From: Bacteroidota bacterium
Lineage (GTDB): Bacteria > Bacteroidota > Bacteroidia > Chitinophagales > LD1
Length of the DNA: 10,823 nucleotides
NCBI GenBank assembly: GCA_016715625.1
Contig: JADJZU010000043.1
Coordinates: 1-10,823 of the forward strand
Direction of reading: 5' to 3'
Position numbers and translations under genes: made by a program. Positions 1 to 9,352 of the stretch are shown here, in pieces. Numbering within the stretch: position 1 is the stretch's first letter; every line of letters begins with the position of its first letter. The notes under the pieces were generated by a model that saw nothing but the letters and a program-made list of their open reading frames with translations, searched no databases and was not told the DNA's origin.

Positions 1-1
1 A

Positions 2-505
2 CAACAAGGGACATTATTTGCACTATATAAACGCCCGGTTAAAGGCGAGGTTCAGAGGGTTCATGTATCTGCATCAGTTGACGAATTAGAGAATGACGCA
101 AACTTGGATTTCATTGAAGCTGATTCGATTGCTTACTCAGCGAAACGTTGGTTCACGCCAAACCAATTGAAGTGTTATTCCTTGGAAGTTTCAAGCTGGT
201 CAGGATGAAATCACTTTTCAAACTGAATAAAATGTTTGGTTCACTGAACGACAAAACACCGGTGACTGACATCGTTTCAAAACGACTTCTCACCAGACTT
301 CGGAGTAACCGATGCGACAGTTTACAACTCAACCGACAACGCAAACGTAGGTTTCACAGTGGTTGAGGATTCGGTGACTGAAGGCCTGTACGTTGGTACG
401 CTTGCATCGTCTCAGACAGTTGGTGACGTAATCGAGATAGATATCTTCAAAGAAGGTTACCACATGCAGACTATCAGCGTAACAATCGAGGCGTCATATG
501 GCTAA
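2..505 (+). CDS. Unidentified phage structural-type protein, 3' part, frameshifted
   Basis: The 5' end lies left of the window. Coding is convincing from base 2 (QQGTLFALYKRPVKGEV), then moves through the other two frames between about 190 and 290 (segments QAGQDEITFQTE and NKMFGSLNDKTPVTDIVSK) and returns to the first frame for the end (DFSPDFGVTDATVYN through ISVTIEASYG, TAA 503-505). At least three single-base indels are needed. The C-terminal 70 residues are Thr/Val/Asp-rich with alternating hydrophobic positions and no long helix, as in an Ig-like or tail-tube-like beta domain. I do not recognise the family. Its place upstream of the chaperone-position gene and the tape measure fits a major tail or other virion protein, but this is inference from position only. 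Its end overlaps the start of the next small gene by 8 bases. Confidence 0.55.
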
Positions 506-594
506 AAAAGCACCACAAATCATAAGAGAAGGGCGTACCTACGGGTATGCCTAACTCTTATGTTGACGGAGTGGTTAACATGTCGCTCAAATGA
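498..594 (+). CDS. Small hypothetical protein (about 31 aa), one frameshift
   Basis: ATG at 498 lies inside the end of the preceding gene. Reading starts MAKKAPQIIREGRT; an extra base near 537-540 moves it to the frame GMPNSYVDGVVNMSLK, which ends at TGA 592-594. The result is a basic peptide of about 31 residues with no recognisable domain. TGA 592-594 overlaps ATG 591-593, the same ATGA arrangement seen at several later junctions, which is why I treat the next stretch as a separate gene. The alternative is that one base is missing near 590 and that 498-720 is a single protein of about 73 residues. Function unknown. Confidence 0.45.
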
Positions 595-720
595 TTACCA
601 CCAAAGAGGCGTTTGTTCCTGTGGGGAAAGAGGCTGAAAAAACATGAGATCAATCCGGCATGGGAAAAAGCCGAGAAATGGCGTAAGCAATTTGACAAAG
701 TAAAAGGGGTGGGCAAATAA
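591..720 (+). CDS. Small charged hypothetical protein (about 42 aa), one frameshift
   Basis: Starts at ATG 591 in a 4-base overlap with the previous stop. Reading is MITTKEAFVPVGKEAEK, then an extra A in the run around 637-642 shifts the frame to HEINPAWEKAEKWRKQFDK and KVKGVGK, with TAA 718-720. The peptide is Lys/Glu-rich with a helical C-terminal half. No family is recognised. Its stop codon lies in the loop of an intrinsic terminator, so translation of its last codons could interfere with the hairpin. It might instead be the C-terminal half of a 73-residue protein starting at 498. Confidence 0.5.
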
Positions 721-733
721 CCCACCTTTTTTT
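702..733 (+). terminator. Intrinsic (Rho-independent) terminator
   Basis: A perfect 6-bp stem GGTGGG (708-713) / CCCACC (721-726) with the 7-base loop CAAATAA, followed by seven T (727-733). Two G·T wobbles (G706, G707) and A702-A705 against the T run could lengthen the stem. The loop contains the stop codon of the upstream gene. The next gene starts at 741, leaving only about 7 bases after the T run, so the site may set an expression step inside the tail operon instead of a transcript end. Confidence 0.75.
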
Positions 734-740
734 CGACACG

Positions 741-1125
741 ATGAACCTATTTGACAAAACACCAATTGGAGATTTGTATCGCAGGGTTCAAAAAACTCGA
801 CGAAGGTCGGATATTTGTTCGACGTAATGTCAGATAAAAAAGGTTCAGGAGGTTGCCGTGAAATTGAATACCGATCAGATGAAGGTCGATTTTATGAATA
901 GCGAGGGTTTTATTATCGGACGTTGGTGGAGAATACTCACCATTTACCGTTCAAACCGGTAACAAAAAGGACGGGATAAAGTGGACTTGTATGACACCCG
1001 GTGCGTTCCACGAATCGTTTAGAATCGAGAGAATAAGACCGGAGTATTTTGAAATAAATTCAGATCCGGTAAAAGATGACGGCACGAACCTGTTAATTGA
1101 ATGGGGAAAAGAAATAGAGGGTTGA
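741..1125 (+). CDS. Hypothetical phage protein (about 126 aa), frameshifted
   Basis: ATG 741 follows the terminator. The reconstructed protein begins MNLFDKTPIGDLYRR, continues FKKLDEGR, then FDVMSDKKGSGGCREIEY, SEGFIIG, GGEYSPFTVQTGNKKDGI, and finishes LLIEWGKEIEG at TGA 1123-1125. Four extra bases, near 786, 811, 899 and 924, account for all the frame changes, with no missing base needed. The sequence is mixed alpha/beta, soluble and charged, with no signal peptide or membrane segment. I do not recognise the family. It lies between the terminator and the chaperone-position gene, so a tail-assembly or tail-completion role is possible but unproven. Its stop overlaps the TTG proposed as start of the next gene. 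Confidence 0.55.
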
Positions 1126-1692
1126 CCTTCGAGAGCAAAGCAGAATTAGCTAAATTTATGACAGATTTCTATGTGGAAAAATTAAAAAGCGTTACTGGGC
1201 CAATTGAACTCTGGACCAATTGCACATTCCACTGCAGAATTGGGAGCAAATGAATTTAACCGGTGACTTTCTTTGGATGTTGAAAGATCAGAAAGACCGG
1301 AAAAGGAAAAAAGAATTACCTTCGGGAAGCGAGATTGAGGAGGCGTACTTTGCGATTTACGATGAATACGCAGAACTGACCGGACTGCACGATAAGATGG
1401 ATAAATGGGTGGAGTTAATGATAGCCAGAATGGAGGCAAGGGTAAAGGTAGCGCAGGGACATAAGCACTGGAAAAATTTTATTGATGATTATACCGCACA
1501 GATCAACAACCTAATGAAAACAGGCGAAAAAGTGGACATAATCGAGAATCGGATGCTGATTCAACAGGCGTACGGGCAGGCGATAAAAGCGAACGAGATT
1601 ACACTCAGGAGTTTCTGAGCATAACAAATATAGTTACCAAACAATCTGAACGGAGAGCGACTAAAAACACCGTATCAGATGGCGAGGATTGA
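1122..1692 (+). CDS. Putative tail assembly chaperone-position protein (about 190 aa), frameshifted
   Basis: Proposed start is TTG 1122 in a 4-base TTGA overlap with the previous stop; reading is LTFESKAELAKFMTDFYVEK. One indel near 1200-1210 leads into LDQLHIPLQNWEQMNLTGDF and a long clean frame to TGA 1616-1618. The protein is helical, rich in Lys, Glu, Asp and Met, and lacks membrane segments. A gene just before the tape measure usually encodes a tail assembly chaperone, which binds the tape measure during tail building; that assignment rests on position only. The frame one base back stays open past 1618 (TQEFLSITNIVTKQSERR) to TGA 1690-1692 and overlaps the tape measure start by 14 bases. 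Either an indel near 1600 hides the natural end, or a -1 frameshift makes a longer form as in lambda G/GT. Confidence 0.6.
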
Positions 1693-4600
1693 AAGTAAAG
1701 ACGTAGTACAGCCCGACTTACTCAAGCCGTTGCGCTCTGAGTTGGATTTAACTATCATCAAAACAAAGGAATTATCAGACGGTTTCTTGAGGGTCATAAA
1801 ATCACAGGCTGAACTTGCTAATCAGACAAAGAAATCGGCGGCTGGCTACAAGGAATTAGCTGAGGCTGAGAAAAAATCTGTAAAGGCGCTCACGGAAAAG
1901 GAGAAACTCGACCAAAAAATATTAAAACTTCAACAACAGTCCACGCAAATCACCAAATTACAGCGTCAAAGACAGGCTGAATTATCGGTTGAAATTCAAA
2001 GACGAAATAAATTAGCGCAGCAAGAGGCGAAATTGACTAATCAGAATTTAGGTGCGTACCAAAGGTTGACTGTTCAGATTGACAAACTCACTGCGGAATA
2101 CCGGGATTTGGTAGTTGCCGAGGTAAAGAGATTGCCCCAATCAGCCAAATTGAGGGCTGAAATTCTGAAGCTAAACGCTATCCGGAATAAATCAAACGAG
2201 GCGCTCGGAATGCACCAAAATAAAGTAGGGCAGTACGAACGTGCGCTGAACGGCTAAACCGTACATTAGGTCAGTTAGGCTTGGCGGTCGGAGTATTTCA
2301 AGTGCTACGTGACACATTCGGCATTATCTCAGCCAGTGAAGATGCATTTGCAAGTTTGAGCGCAATCACGGGGTTGACTGGTGATAAATTTCAGGTGTTC
2401 AAAACGTCTATCATGGAAACCGCTACGGAATTAAACGTGTCGGGAACATTGGTTGCAGAAGCGGTTGAGAAAATCGCATCGGCCCAACCTGCGCTATTGA
2501 ACGATGCAGAGGCATTAGCAAGCGTAACTGAGCAGGCTATAATACTGAATAAAGCGATCAAAGGAGATTTAACCGAAACGTCAATGGCGTTGGTTGGCGT
2601 AATGGAATCTCAGTTTAGGCGCTGAAGAGGCTGCGAATGGAAATTAATATATTGGCGGCAGGTTCACAGGTGCAGCAACGGTAACTCAGATAAACGATTC
2701 AATGACCAAGTTTGGTACCCGCGCTGATGAATATTTCGGTTGAAGAATCGGTCGCATTGATTGAAACATTGGGTGAAAAGGCAATCTTTGGTGAGCAAGC
2801 AGGTACAGCACTGAGAAATATTCTATTGAAAATGGGTTCAATTGATGTTCTGCCTGAAAAAGCGCTCAAACAATTGGAGGCATACGGAGTTAATACTGCA
2901 ATTGTAAAAGACACTACATTATCATTTGAAGAGAGGTTAACTGAACTGAGTAAAATCGCCAAAGATTCAACGGCAATCATGCAGGTATTCGGCACAGAGA
3001 ATGCTACTGCAGCAACGGTGTTATTAAACTCTTTGGACACTTATGATAAAATGACCGAGGCTGTGACGGGAACGAATACGGCGGTTGACCAAGCGGCGAT
3101 TAATTCAGATACTTTGAGTGGTGTAATTGGTGAGTTACGTGCTGCGTGGGAAAATCTAGTAATCAAGTGGAGCGAGGGTACTGATGTAGCCGGAACTTTA
3201 AAGAATGTAATTAGATTTCTTACCGAGAATTTGGAGAGCATTGTTAAGGTGGTGTTCACAGCGCTGAAGGCGTGGGCGGCTTATCGCCTTACTTTAATGG
3301 CATGGAATAAAGAGGGCACAGGTGTTATTCAAACACTTGTTGGAATGGTGAAAAATATACCAAATGTAATTTCAGGCGTAAAAGTTTAGGCGGCGCAATG
3401 AAAGCCGTTCCTTTGGCTGGTTGGGTTGCTATATTAACAACACTTTTTACCTATGATTTGGGATTGGGTTGGTGGAATGCTTGAAGGGTCTGAAGCAATG
3501 AAAACCCTCACAAAAATTCAGGAAAAAATATAATGAAGAATTGATAAAGGAAAAGACCGAAATGGAGAAACTTTATCTTGAAATTCTAAACACGAATGCA
3601 GGTTCAGAGGAAAGAGCTGAAATCATTGATAAAATTAACTCAAATACGGCACTACATTAGAGAATCTTGCCGATGAGACAGCGTTCATGCAACAACTTGC
3701 TATTGCTTACAAAGAGGTTACAGAGGCAATGGAAAAAAAAGATCATGGCACAAAATTCTTGAAGATGAATTAACCGAACAAATAAAACGCGTTGGGCATT
3801 AGAGCAAACAAAAGATGAATTAGTTACAGGGGAGCCGACAGTTGGTTTAGTGCTTTGAATCCTTTGTTAAATGAGGGGAACACGCAAATCAGTGAAAACC
3901 TCAGGTATCATCAACGGAATACAAAAAGAGTTGTTTGGATTAAACAATACAGGCAGTGGCGGTGGTGTTGGCAAAACTGGGTGGTTAGGTCTGAACCCTC
4001 GTGACATGAAGAGACAAACAGCGGCATCAAGTCCACAACCAAAGAGATAAACAACTACATTGACACAATTGAAAAAGCGACAACAGCCGTTGGCGCATTC
4101 AGAGAGGAAGCAGGGTTGACAGATGTAGGTCGGGAGACAAAGAAAATAAACAATGCGCCCGATGAATCATCGCTACCTGAATTAAAACTAATTGAGGAAA
4201 CCGTACCTGAATTAAAGATGTCATTAATGGATATTGCAGCGGCGGTGCGTGACTCCATTCGTGACACGCTGAGCATGATAGCCGAAATGATGGAGGCTAA
4301 TTCTGCTATGCTTGACAATCAGATAGCCAAACAACAATCGGCGCTGGATCAGCACGTAACCAAAGAGCAGGAGTTACGTGATATCGCACGTGAGCGGCTT
4401 GATGCAACGGAATCAATCGAGGCTGAACGTTGAAGCCGAAAAAAAGCGACGAGAGATTGATGCATTGAGCAAAAAGCGCAACCTTGAGATGATGATAGCG
4501 GCTGAAATTACTCGCCGATGGTAAATCGGTTGGCGATAATAAGCAGTTTAGGCGACATCAAATCCTTCGTTGAGGGTTTCGCAGAGGTGGTTATACAGGT

Positions 4601-4941
4601 GATGGCGGAAAATTTGACCGCTGGTGTGGTTCACAAGGGTGAGCTTGTAATTGACAAAGAAACCACCGCAGCAATGGGGCTTCGTGGCGCTGATATGGCT
4701 GATTTCAAAAATGGAATTTTATCGCAGTCCGTGAGGGCAAATATTCCTGATCACAAACCTATGCGCACACCTGATCATTCGTCACGTATTTTGGCAAAAA
4801 AAACTGGATCAGGTAATTGAGAACACAAGCCCAGAAAATCAGCCGCAGAATGATCTCGGATTCAATGCGCAGATCGGATTTCTTGAATACGTGAGAAAAA
4901 CTCGCAATAAAACAACACGCAAAAGATACTACAACAGATGA
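1679..4941 (+). CDS. Phage tail tape measure protein (about 1,087 codons), heavily frameshifted
   Basis: Sets tail length and takes part in DNA passage; extended inside the tail tube. ATG 1679 (MARIESKDVVQPDLLKPL). Roughly residues 45-150 are Lys/Gln/Glu-rich coiled coil. A TP901-type core follows from about 2260 to 3390 (LGQLGLAVGVFQVLRDTFG, ISVEESVALIETLGEKAIFG, QAGTALRNILLKMG), then a hydrophobic stretch (AVPLAGWVAILTTLF, about 3400-3450), a second helical region (GTTLENLADETAFMQQ) and a coiled coil near 4400-4500. The C-terminus has FRRGGYTGDGG at 4577-4610 and GVVHKGELVIDKETTAAMGL after it, a common tape measure ending; the tail end KTRNKTTRKRYYNR is basic and stops at TGA 4939-4941. About 21 single-base indels interrupt it, near 2250, 2614, 2642, 2671, 2705, 3384, 3470, 3527, 3644, 3738, 3756, 3792, 3830, 3897, 4019, 4429, 4510, 4546, 4576, 4620 and 4800. 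The family is secure; the exact residue count is not. Confidence 0.9.
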
Positions 4942-5719
4942 GCCAGTACATTTATACGGCACACCATTCACGCCTCTGAACGCACCCACGGAGTGGCAAT
5001 CAATTAGCGTGGAATCCACGGTGAATGATTCACTTTTGGAGGCTGGCATAGACGAGCAAGAATTAACGTTTGAAGGCAAGGCGGCTGAGTTCATCAAAAC
5101 ATGGGTTGAAACCACAGGCAAAGGCACGTTTAACAGCATTCCTTACAGAATTATCTATGAATCCGACATAACACCAGGTGATAGTTCTATTCGGTTTGAC
5201 GGTTACATTGATCTATTCAATTTTGAGTATCTATCATACGAAAAACCGGTCAGAATTAAGGCTCCTGTAAAGCGAATCAATGACCCAGCTACAGTGATCG
5301 AGAAAATGGCAGTCATAACCCAGCGGTTATTGATCAGCAAAGGCTATTTGACATCATCACATTATGTGGATGTTCCTGTGGTTAGGGAGTCAAAGAAAAA
5401 CGTGGCAGACAGGGCTATGATTCTTTATAATTACGGCTCTCAGGTCGTGACTGTTTTGACACAAATAGTGACAAATATAGTTGGTGCCATTGGTAATACG
5501 CTTGGATTAGCGTTCGTGGTAGGTGTCATTGAACTATTGCTGGTATTCGTTCAGGCGGTGATAGCTATTGACAAACTCGTTGACCAAGGAATACAAATTC
5601 GTGACCTTATTTGGCCGTCGGTTTCTTACTACAAAGCTGCATCATTCAAGACTATTCTCACTCAGGCGTATGCGTACCATGGTTATACAATTGATTTCGG
5701 TATTGTGGATGCTGGATGA
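4938..5719 (+). CDS. Putative distal tail protein (about 260 aa) with hydrophobic segment
   Basis: ATG 4938 overlaps the tape measure stop as ATGA. The reading MSQY, one missing base near 4950, then LYGTPFTPLNAPTEWQSIS continues without interruption to TGA 5717-5719. This gene directly follows the tape measure, the usual place for distal tail or baseplate hub proteins. The N-terminal two thirds are mixed alpha/beta, including RIIYESDITPGDSSIRFDGY. Residues about 168-214 (5438-5579) form a long, almost uncharged hydrophobic stretch (VVTVLTQIVTNIVGAIGNTL then LAFVVGVIELLLVFVQAVIA), enough for two membrane passes, followed by a soluble C-terminus. Such a segment is unusual in a structural tail protein and could be a membrane-insertion or pore element. 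I recognise it only as a tail-module protein of unknown fold. Confidence 0.72.
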
Positions 5720-6013
5720 GTAAAGCGTATTTATTAGCGTCACAAAATGAGTTTGACGGTTACCCATTTTACTGGGTTTCCAGCCACCGGATCACTCAAC
5801 CGGACGGATTGGGGTTACATCATCGGTCAAATTCAGGATACTCTATCTGAGATGCTTAATCTACGTGTGCGAATTGACGGAAACATGGTTCACATGAAAA
5901 CCAAACAAGATCCTTATTGGTTCGATTCTCCGGCGTACACTTGGGATAACGTGCGAATTGGTACGGCTAGTTACTTGCAAAACGGTACGATTAAATTTGA
6001 CACCGAAAAGTGA
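5716..6013 (+). CDS. Small putative tail/baseplate protein (about 98 aa), one frameshift
   Basis: ATG 5716 overlaps the previous stop (ATGA). It begins MSKAYLLASQNEFDGYPFY and WVSSHRITQPDGLG; one extra G in the GGGG run at about 5812-5815 moves it into YIIGQIQDTLSEMLNLRVRI, and it ends at TGA 6011-6013. A second ATG at 5747 is in the downstream frame, but its N-terminus (MSLTVTHFTGFP) is less natural and leaves a 27-base gap in a chain of overlapping genes, so I prefer 5716. Soluble, mixed alpha/beta, aromatic-rich C-terminus (DPYWFDSPAYTWDNVRIG). Family not recognised. A tail or baseplate role is inferred from position. Confidence 0.65.
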
Positions 6014-6756
6014 AAGCAACGGTGATATTCAACTACGCTTACGATGCATCAGACACTCATACTTTGACTGAAAAAAGCGGCGATAGCCACGAGGTACACC
6101 GTGAATTGATCGTGGAATTGGATGAGAAATTAAATTCATTGCGTGGGATTCATGAGGTGAACATTCCGTGGGCTATGGCGGTGAGAAAAAAACCGTTTGA
6201 TAACATTTGGGATTTATTTTCCGGCATTTCAGGTGAATTTGACCTGTATTTAAACAAGATAAAAGACTACATCACTGATCTCAATTCGTTCATCAGTTCA
6301 TCAGGCGTGGATGTGAGCGCACAAATGACAGAGATTCTGAACGCAACGGGGTTGAGCGCTGTATTAGCCAACCGTACAGGGTGTTTGAAAATTGATGATA
6401 ACGCTTATGCTATTCCGAAATTGCTATGGCTTGAACCTGACAGCAAGGGTATCAATCGAATACCAGAGAATTTTAAAGACCACATCGGCGCCAAAGCGCT
6501 TTATGATAATTACCATAAATGGGAAAGTCCAGCAGATGTTTCCGGTTTCGCCGGACAGTATAGAAATTATTTAGGCGTAAATTTGCCGTGGTCTTATGAA
6601 AAATTTAATTTGACCCAAAATAATCCGTATTTTTATCACGGCGGTTTCAAGACAAAATTTAAATACGTCAATTGGGTCGAGGCAACACATTCATCTATTG
6701 CGGACGTAGAGCAACAAAAGCCGTTTGACGAAAACATTACTGAGGTTGAGATATGA
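6010..6756 (+). CDS. Putative tail/baseplate protein (248 aa), intact
   Basis: GTG 6010 overlaps the previous TGA as GTGA, and the frame is uninterrupted to TGA 6754-6756, one of the few large genes here without an indel. It starts MKATVIFNYAYDASDTHTL, has a helical middle part (FDNIWDLFSGISGEFDLYLN, KIKDYITDLNSFISSSGVDV) and an aromatic-rich C-terminal third (NLPWSYEKFNLTQNNPYFYH, FKTKFKYVNWVEATHSS). There is no signal peptide or membrane segment. I do not recognise a named domain. Lying between the post-tape-measure protein and the large tip protein, it is most likely a baseplate or tail-tip component; a role in DNA metabolism or lysis is unlikely in this position. Confidence 0.75.
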   Translation: MKATVIFNYAYDASDTHTLTEKSGDSHEVHRELIVELDEKLNSLRGIHEVNIPWAMAVRKKPFDNIWDLFSGISGEFDLYLNKIKDYITDLNSFISSSGVDVSAQMTEILNATGLSAVLANRTGCLKIDDNAYAIPKLLWLEPDSKGINRIPENFKDHIGAKALYDNYHKWESPADVSGFAGQYRNYLGVNLPWSYEKFNLTQNNPYFYHGGFKTKFKYVNWVEATHSSIADVEQQKPFDENITEVEI

Positions 6757-6981
6757 AAAATGAGCGAATATTAGCGAATGCGACAGCGGCGACAAGCGAT
6801 TTTGATTCATCGTCAATCAACCTGTCAAATTTTGACGAGCGAATGTTTCTGTTTCCTTTGATATTTATTTGAAAAGATTATGACCGACCCAAAAAGATAA
6901 TCGAGATCACGATGGATTTGATCAAAAAGGCAAGGCTAAAGAGGCTGAAGCGTATTTGATGAACTTGAAAAAACGACATAA
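6753..6981 (+). CDS. Small hypothetical tail-module protein (about 76 aa), frameshifted
   Basis: ATG 6753 overlaps the previous stop (ATGA). Reconstructed reading: MKNERILANATAATSDFDSS, INLSNFDER, NVSVSFDIYLK, DYDRPKKIIEITMDLIKK, GKAKEAEAVFDELEKTT, then TAA 6979-6981. Four single-base indels are needed near 6844, 6875, 6928 and 6951, so the assembled sequence is less certain than for its neighbours. The N-terminal half is polar, the C-terminal half a Lys/Glu-rich helix. The next gene starts 2 bases after the stop. Function unknown; its size and place suggest an accessory tail or baseplate factor. Confidence 0.5.
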
Positions 6982-6982
6982 A

Positions 6983-9351
6983 ATGAATCAAATAACGGTA
7001 AATAGTAGGGCATGGTTCAATGAGTTCATCAATGCTGATGACTTTGCGACAGATACAGGCGATTATTCAGACTACTTCAAAGCACTTGGGCTTGAACGTA
7101 TGAAACTATCAACCTCTATCACGGTCAAAACATACACCACAGCATCAGCAGGCAATGCATTTCTATTCACTGATTTAGGCGCAACGGCGACGTTCACAAT
7201 GACAATGCCAAACTGGGCAACTGAGGGTTTTAAAGTTGGCAACACTGTAAAGATTGTGCGAGGCGCATCAACTATAAATGAAACGATTTCAAATATATCA
7301 GGAAACGTTTTAACCGTGTCTGATTCAGGCATAGCGGCGGCGCTCACCATTTCATCAGGTAGTTATTATCACGACATTGAAATCCGCAACACTACCGTGC
7401 CGACATCATTGGTTTTTAAATTCGATTAGTGCCAAATGTAGCTGACCCATACGCCCCAATGTTATCACCCAGTCCATACGGCTCATGGCTTGATGCGCAG
7501 GTGCAAGCGTACACAGGTGATGGCATAGGCGCTGGCGTAACTACTCTGACAAGCACCGTGACCGCTGGCTCTGAAATCTCTGACAGCGTAACCGCAACGT
7601 GGATTTCAACCACAGATAGTTATGTGTTCATATTTGAAATAGAACATATTTTCCGTGTACCTCTTTACAAGGGTGATTACCTTACAAATCTGATAAATGA
7701 ATCAACCCCGCCCCATTTGTCACGCCTGATTCGTACCGTTATATTTGTCAATATAAATTCGGCACATCATCCACTGACCCAAACGAACAACGGGTGTTTA
7801 ATGACAACCTGTTAAACGGCACTTACGGGTGGATTGGTAATAATTTCACTTCAGGCGTTGGATTATACGAATTAGTGTCAATTGGTATTGAAGACCCCGA
7901 CGGTAATACACTATCCACACTTGAGGCTACTGTGGTTAATTCAGTCACAATTCAAATCGAGAAAACAACAGGCAATTTCGCTGCCGCTGACAAAGCGATT
8001 GTTTATGTAATGAAATTACCTGCGCCTGCTGAATATTCAAACCAAACAGACACATGGGAAAACTACTCAACGTCTTGATTCAGTGATAAACGTTGACGGC
8101 GCTGCGCCTGTTGACGGCGATTTCATTAAACAGGTTGTGGTTGATGTTAATGTCACTCCATCGCTTTTAGACATCACTTTCGATGTTGATTACTCAACAG
8201 CCCAGCAAGGCGAAATCAATGACGGTGATTATTACCTGATTGGGGTTGAGGTTGGTGATGATTCTATTTCTGCGGCTTTGTCTGACCGGAAAATAGTGTG
8301 GTGCCAAGTTGCGCAGTACACCAAAGACCCCGACATCACAGGGTTGATCACTGATAATGATTTTGGTGTTTACACATCAGAGAAAACACCGGGTGTTGGG
8401 TGAAAACAACGAATTTTGATTCGTGGGACAACCGCTTTACACATGGCGTTGGTGACGTTCAATCTAACAAATTCTTAGGCGAAATGGATCAGACTATCAC
8501 AAGCCCTTGACGGGCAGGTGGTGAGCCGCAATTCAACCACCGGTGAATCATTTGTCATTGACACTTTCAGAATCCCATTTAAAGCCACAAACGTGACAGT
8601 GGTTGACACGCTTTATCAATTTGTGACCGAATCCGGTTACAGAGATTTTGACATAAAATCCGATGCCGTGGCTCAAACCTATCAAGTTATATCTGATTCA
8701 ACTGTCCCAACTTTTGACGCCACTCAGGCGTGGACCGTTATATGGCCATTCGTCATTCCGTGGCGCACTGCGATACCGAACACCAATGTTGATACTTCAT
8801 TCTATGATTCAGGAGAGCCGAATAACAACTTAAACTACAAAACATCAAACTACTCAGACGTTGGCGATTGGGATATCTATGCACGGTTACTTGTGAATGT
8901 GAAATATAATAACGTCTATACTCGCTATGCGATTTATTCTACCGTTTGTCACGTTAGGGATTTTGATGTAGACCCAGACACTGCAACTGGTCAGCGGTTA
9001 CACACCTATACGACCCTGATGATAATGAAATTGACTACATTTTAGAAACCCAAGACACACGTGTTGCCGTGGTGTTTTCAATGGCAACCGCCGGAGGGCT
9101 TAACCCGACACGAATATACGGTGAGATTACAATTGAGGAGTACAATTCCGCAGGCGGTAATAGCCGTTTACATTCATTGGTTGATTGTGGTACGATCTTA
9201 ACATTTTAAAACCTCTTGACGGTGAAAGCTACGTGAAAGTCACTCAAAATGTAGGTGATAATATTTCACGGTTGAGTGCTTAATTGATCACACGTTGATT
9301 GATCCAGCAAAATCATATACCATTATGTCTCACCTTCAAAACACGCTGTAA
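6983..9351 (+). CDS. Very large beta-rich tail-tip/baseplate protein (about 790 aa), frameshifted
   Basis: ATG 6983 (MNQITVNSRAWFNEFINADD). The first 150 residues are unbroken and repetitive in style, Thr/Ser/Val-rich (TYTTASAGNAFLFTDLGATA, ISNISGNVLTVSDSG). Reading continues through segments starting at about 7423, 7700, 8060, 8400, 8506, 9013, 9200 and 9275, and ends LIDPAKSYTIMSHLQNTL at TAA 9349-9351. About eight indels are needed and both neighbouring genes abut the ends closely, supporting one protein. Composition is beta-rich (many Asp, Thr, Val, Gly, Asn), with almost no Cys and no membrane segment, as expected of an extended extracellular virion protein. There is no visible glycosidase, peptidase or collagen-like motif. 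Most likely a baseplate or receptor-contact component; two consecutive proteins remain possible because no internal start with overlap stands out. Confidence 0.65.
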
Positions 9352-9352
9352 A

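Noticed and set aside
1182..1439. Leftward 85-codon open frame, and similar leftward frames at 2699-3040, 3041-3259, 4055-4318, 4759-5139, 7072-7350, 9362-9583 and 9657-10001
   Set aside because: Each lies fully opposite a convincing rightward gene, has low-complexity Ser/Leu/Val-rich translation and no independent start context.
1474..1480. A AAT TTT, a slippery-type heptamer in the reading frame of the gene before the tape measure
   Set aside because: A -1 slip there meets TGA within two codons (1483-1485), so it cannot produce the extended product ending at 1692.
6392..6574. Rightward 60-codon open frame inside the 6010-6756 gene
   Set aside because: Out-of-frame shadow of an intact gene with clear coding character and no start signal.
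8503..8515. GCCC / GGGC hairpin with TTGAC loop
   Set aside because: Short stem within coding sequence beside a frame break and without a T tract; likely chance.
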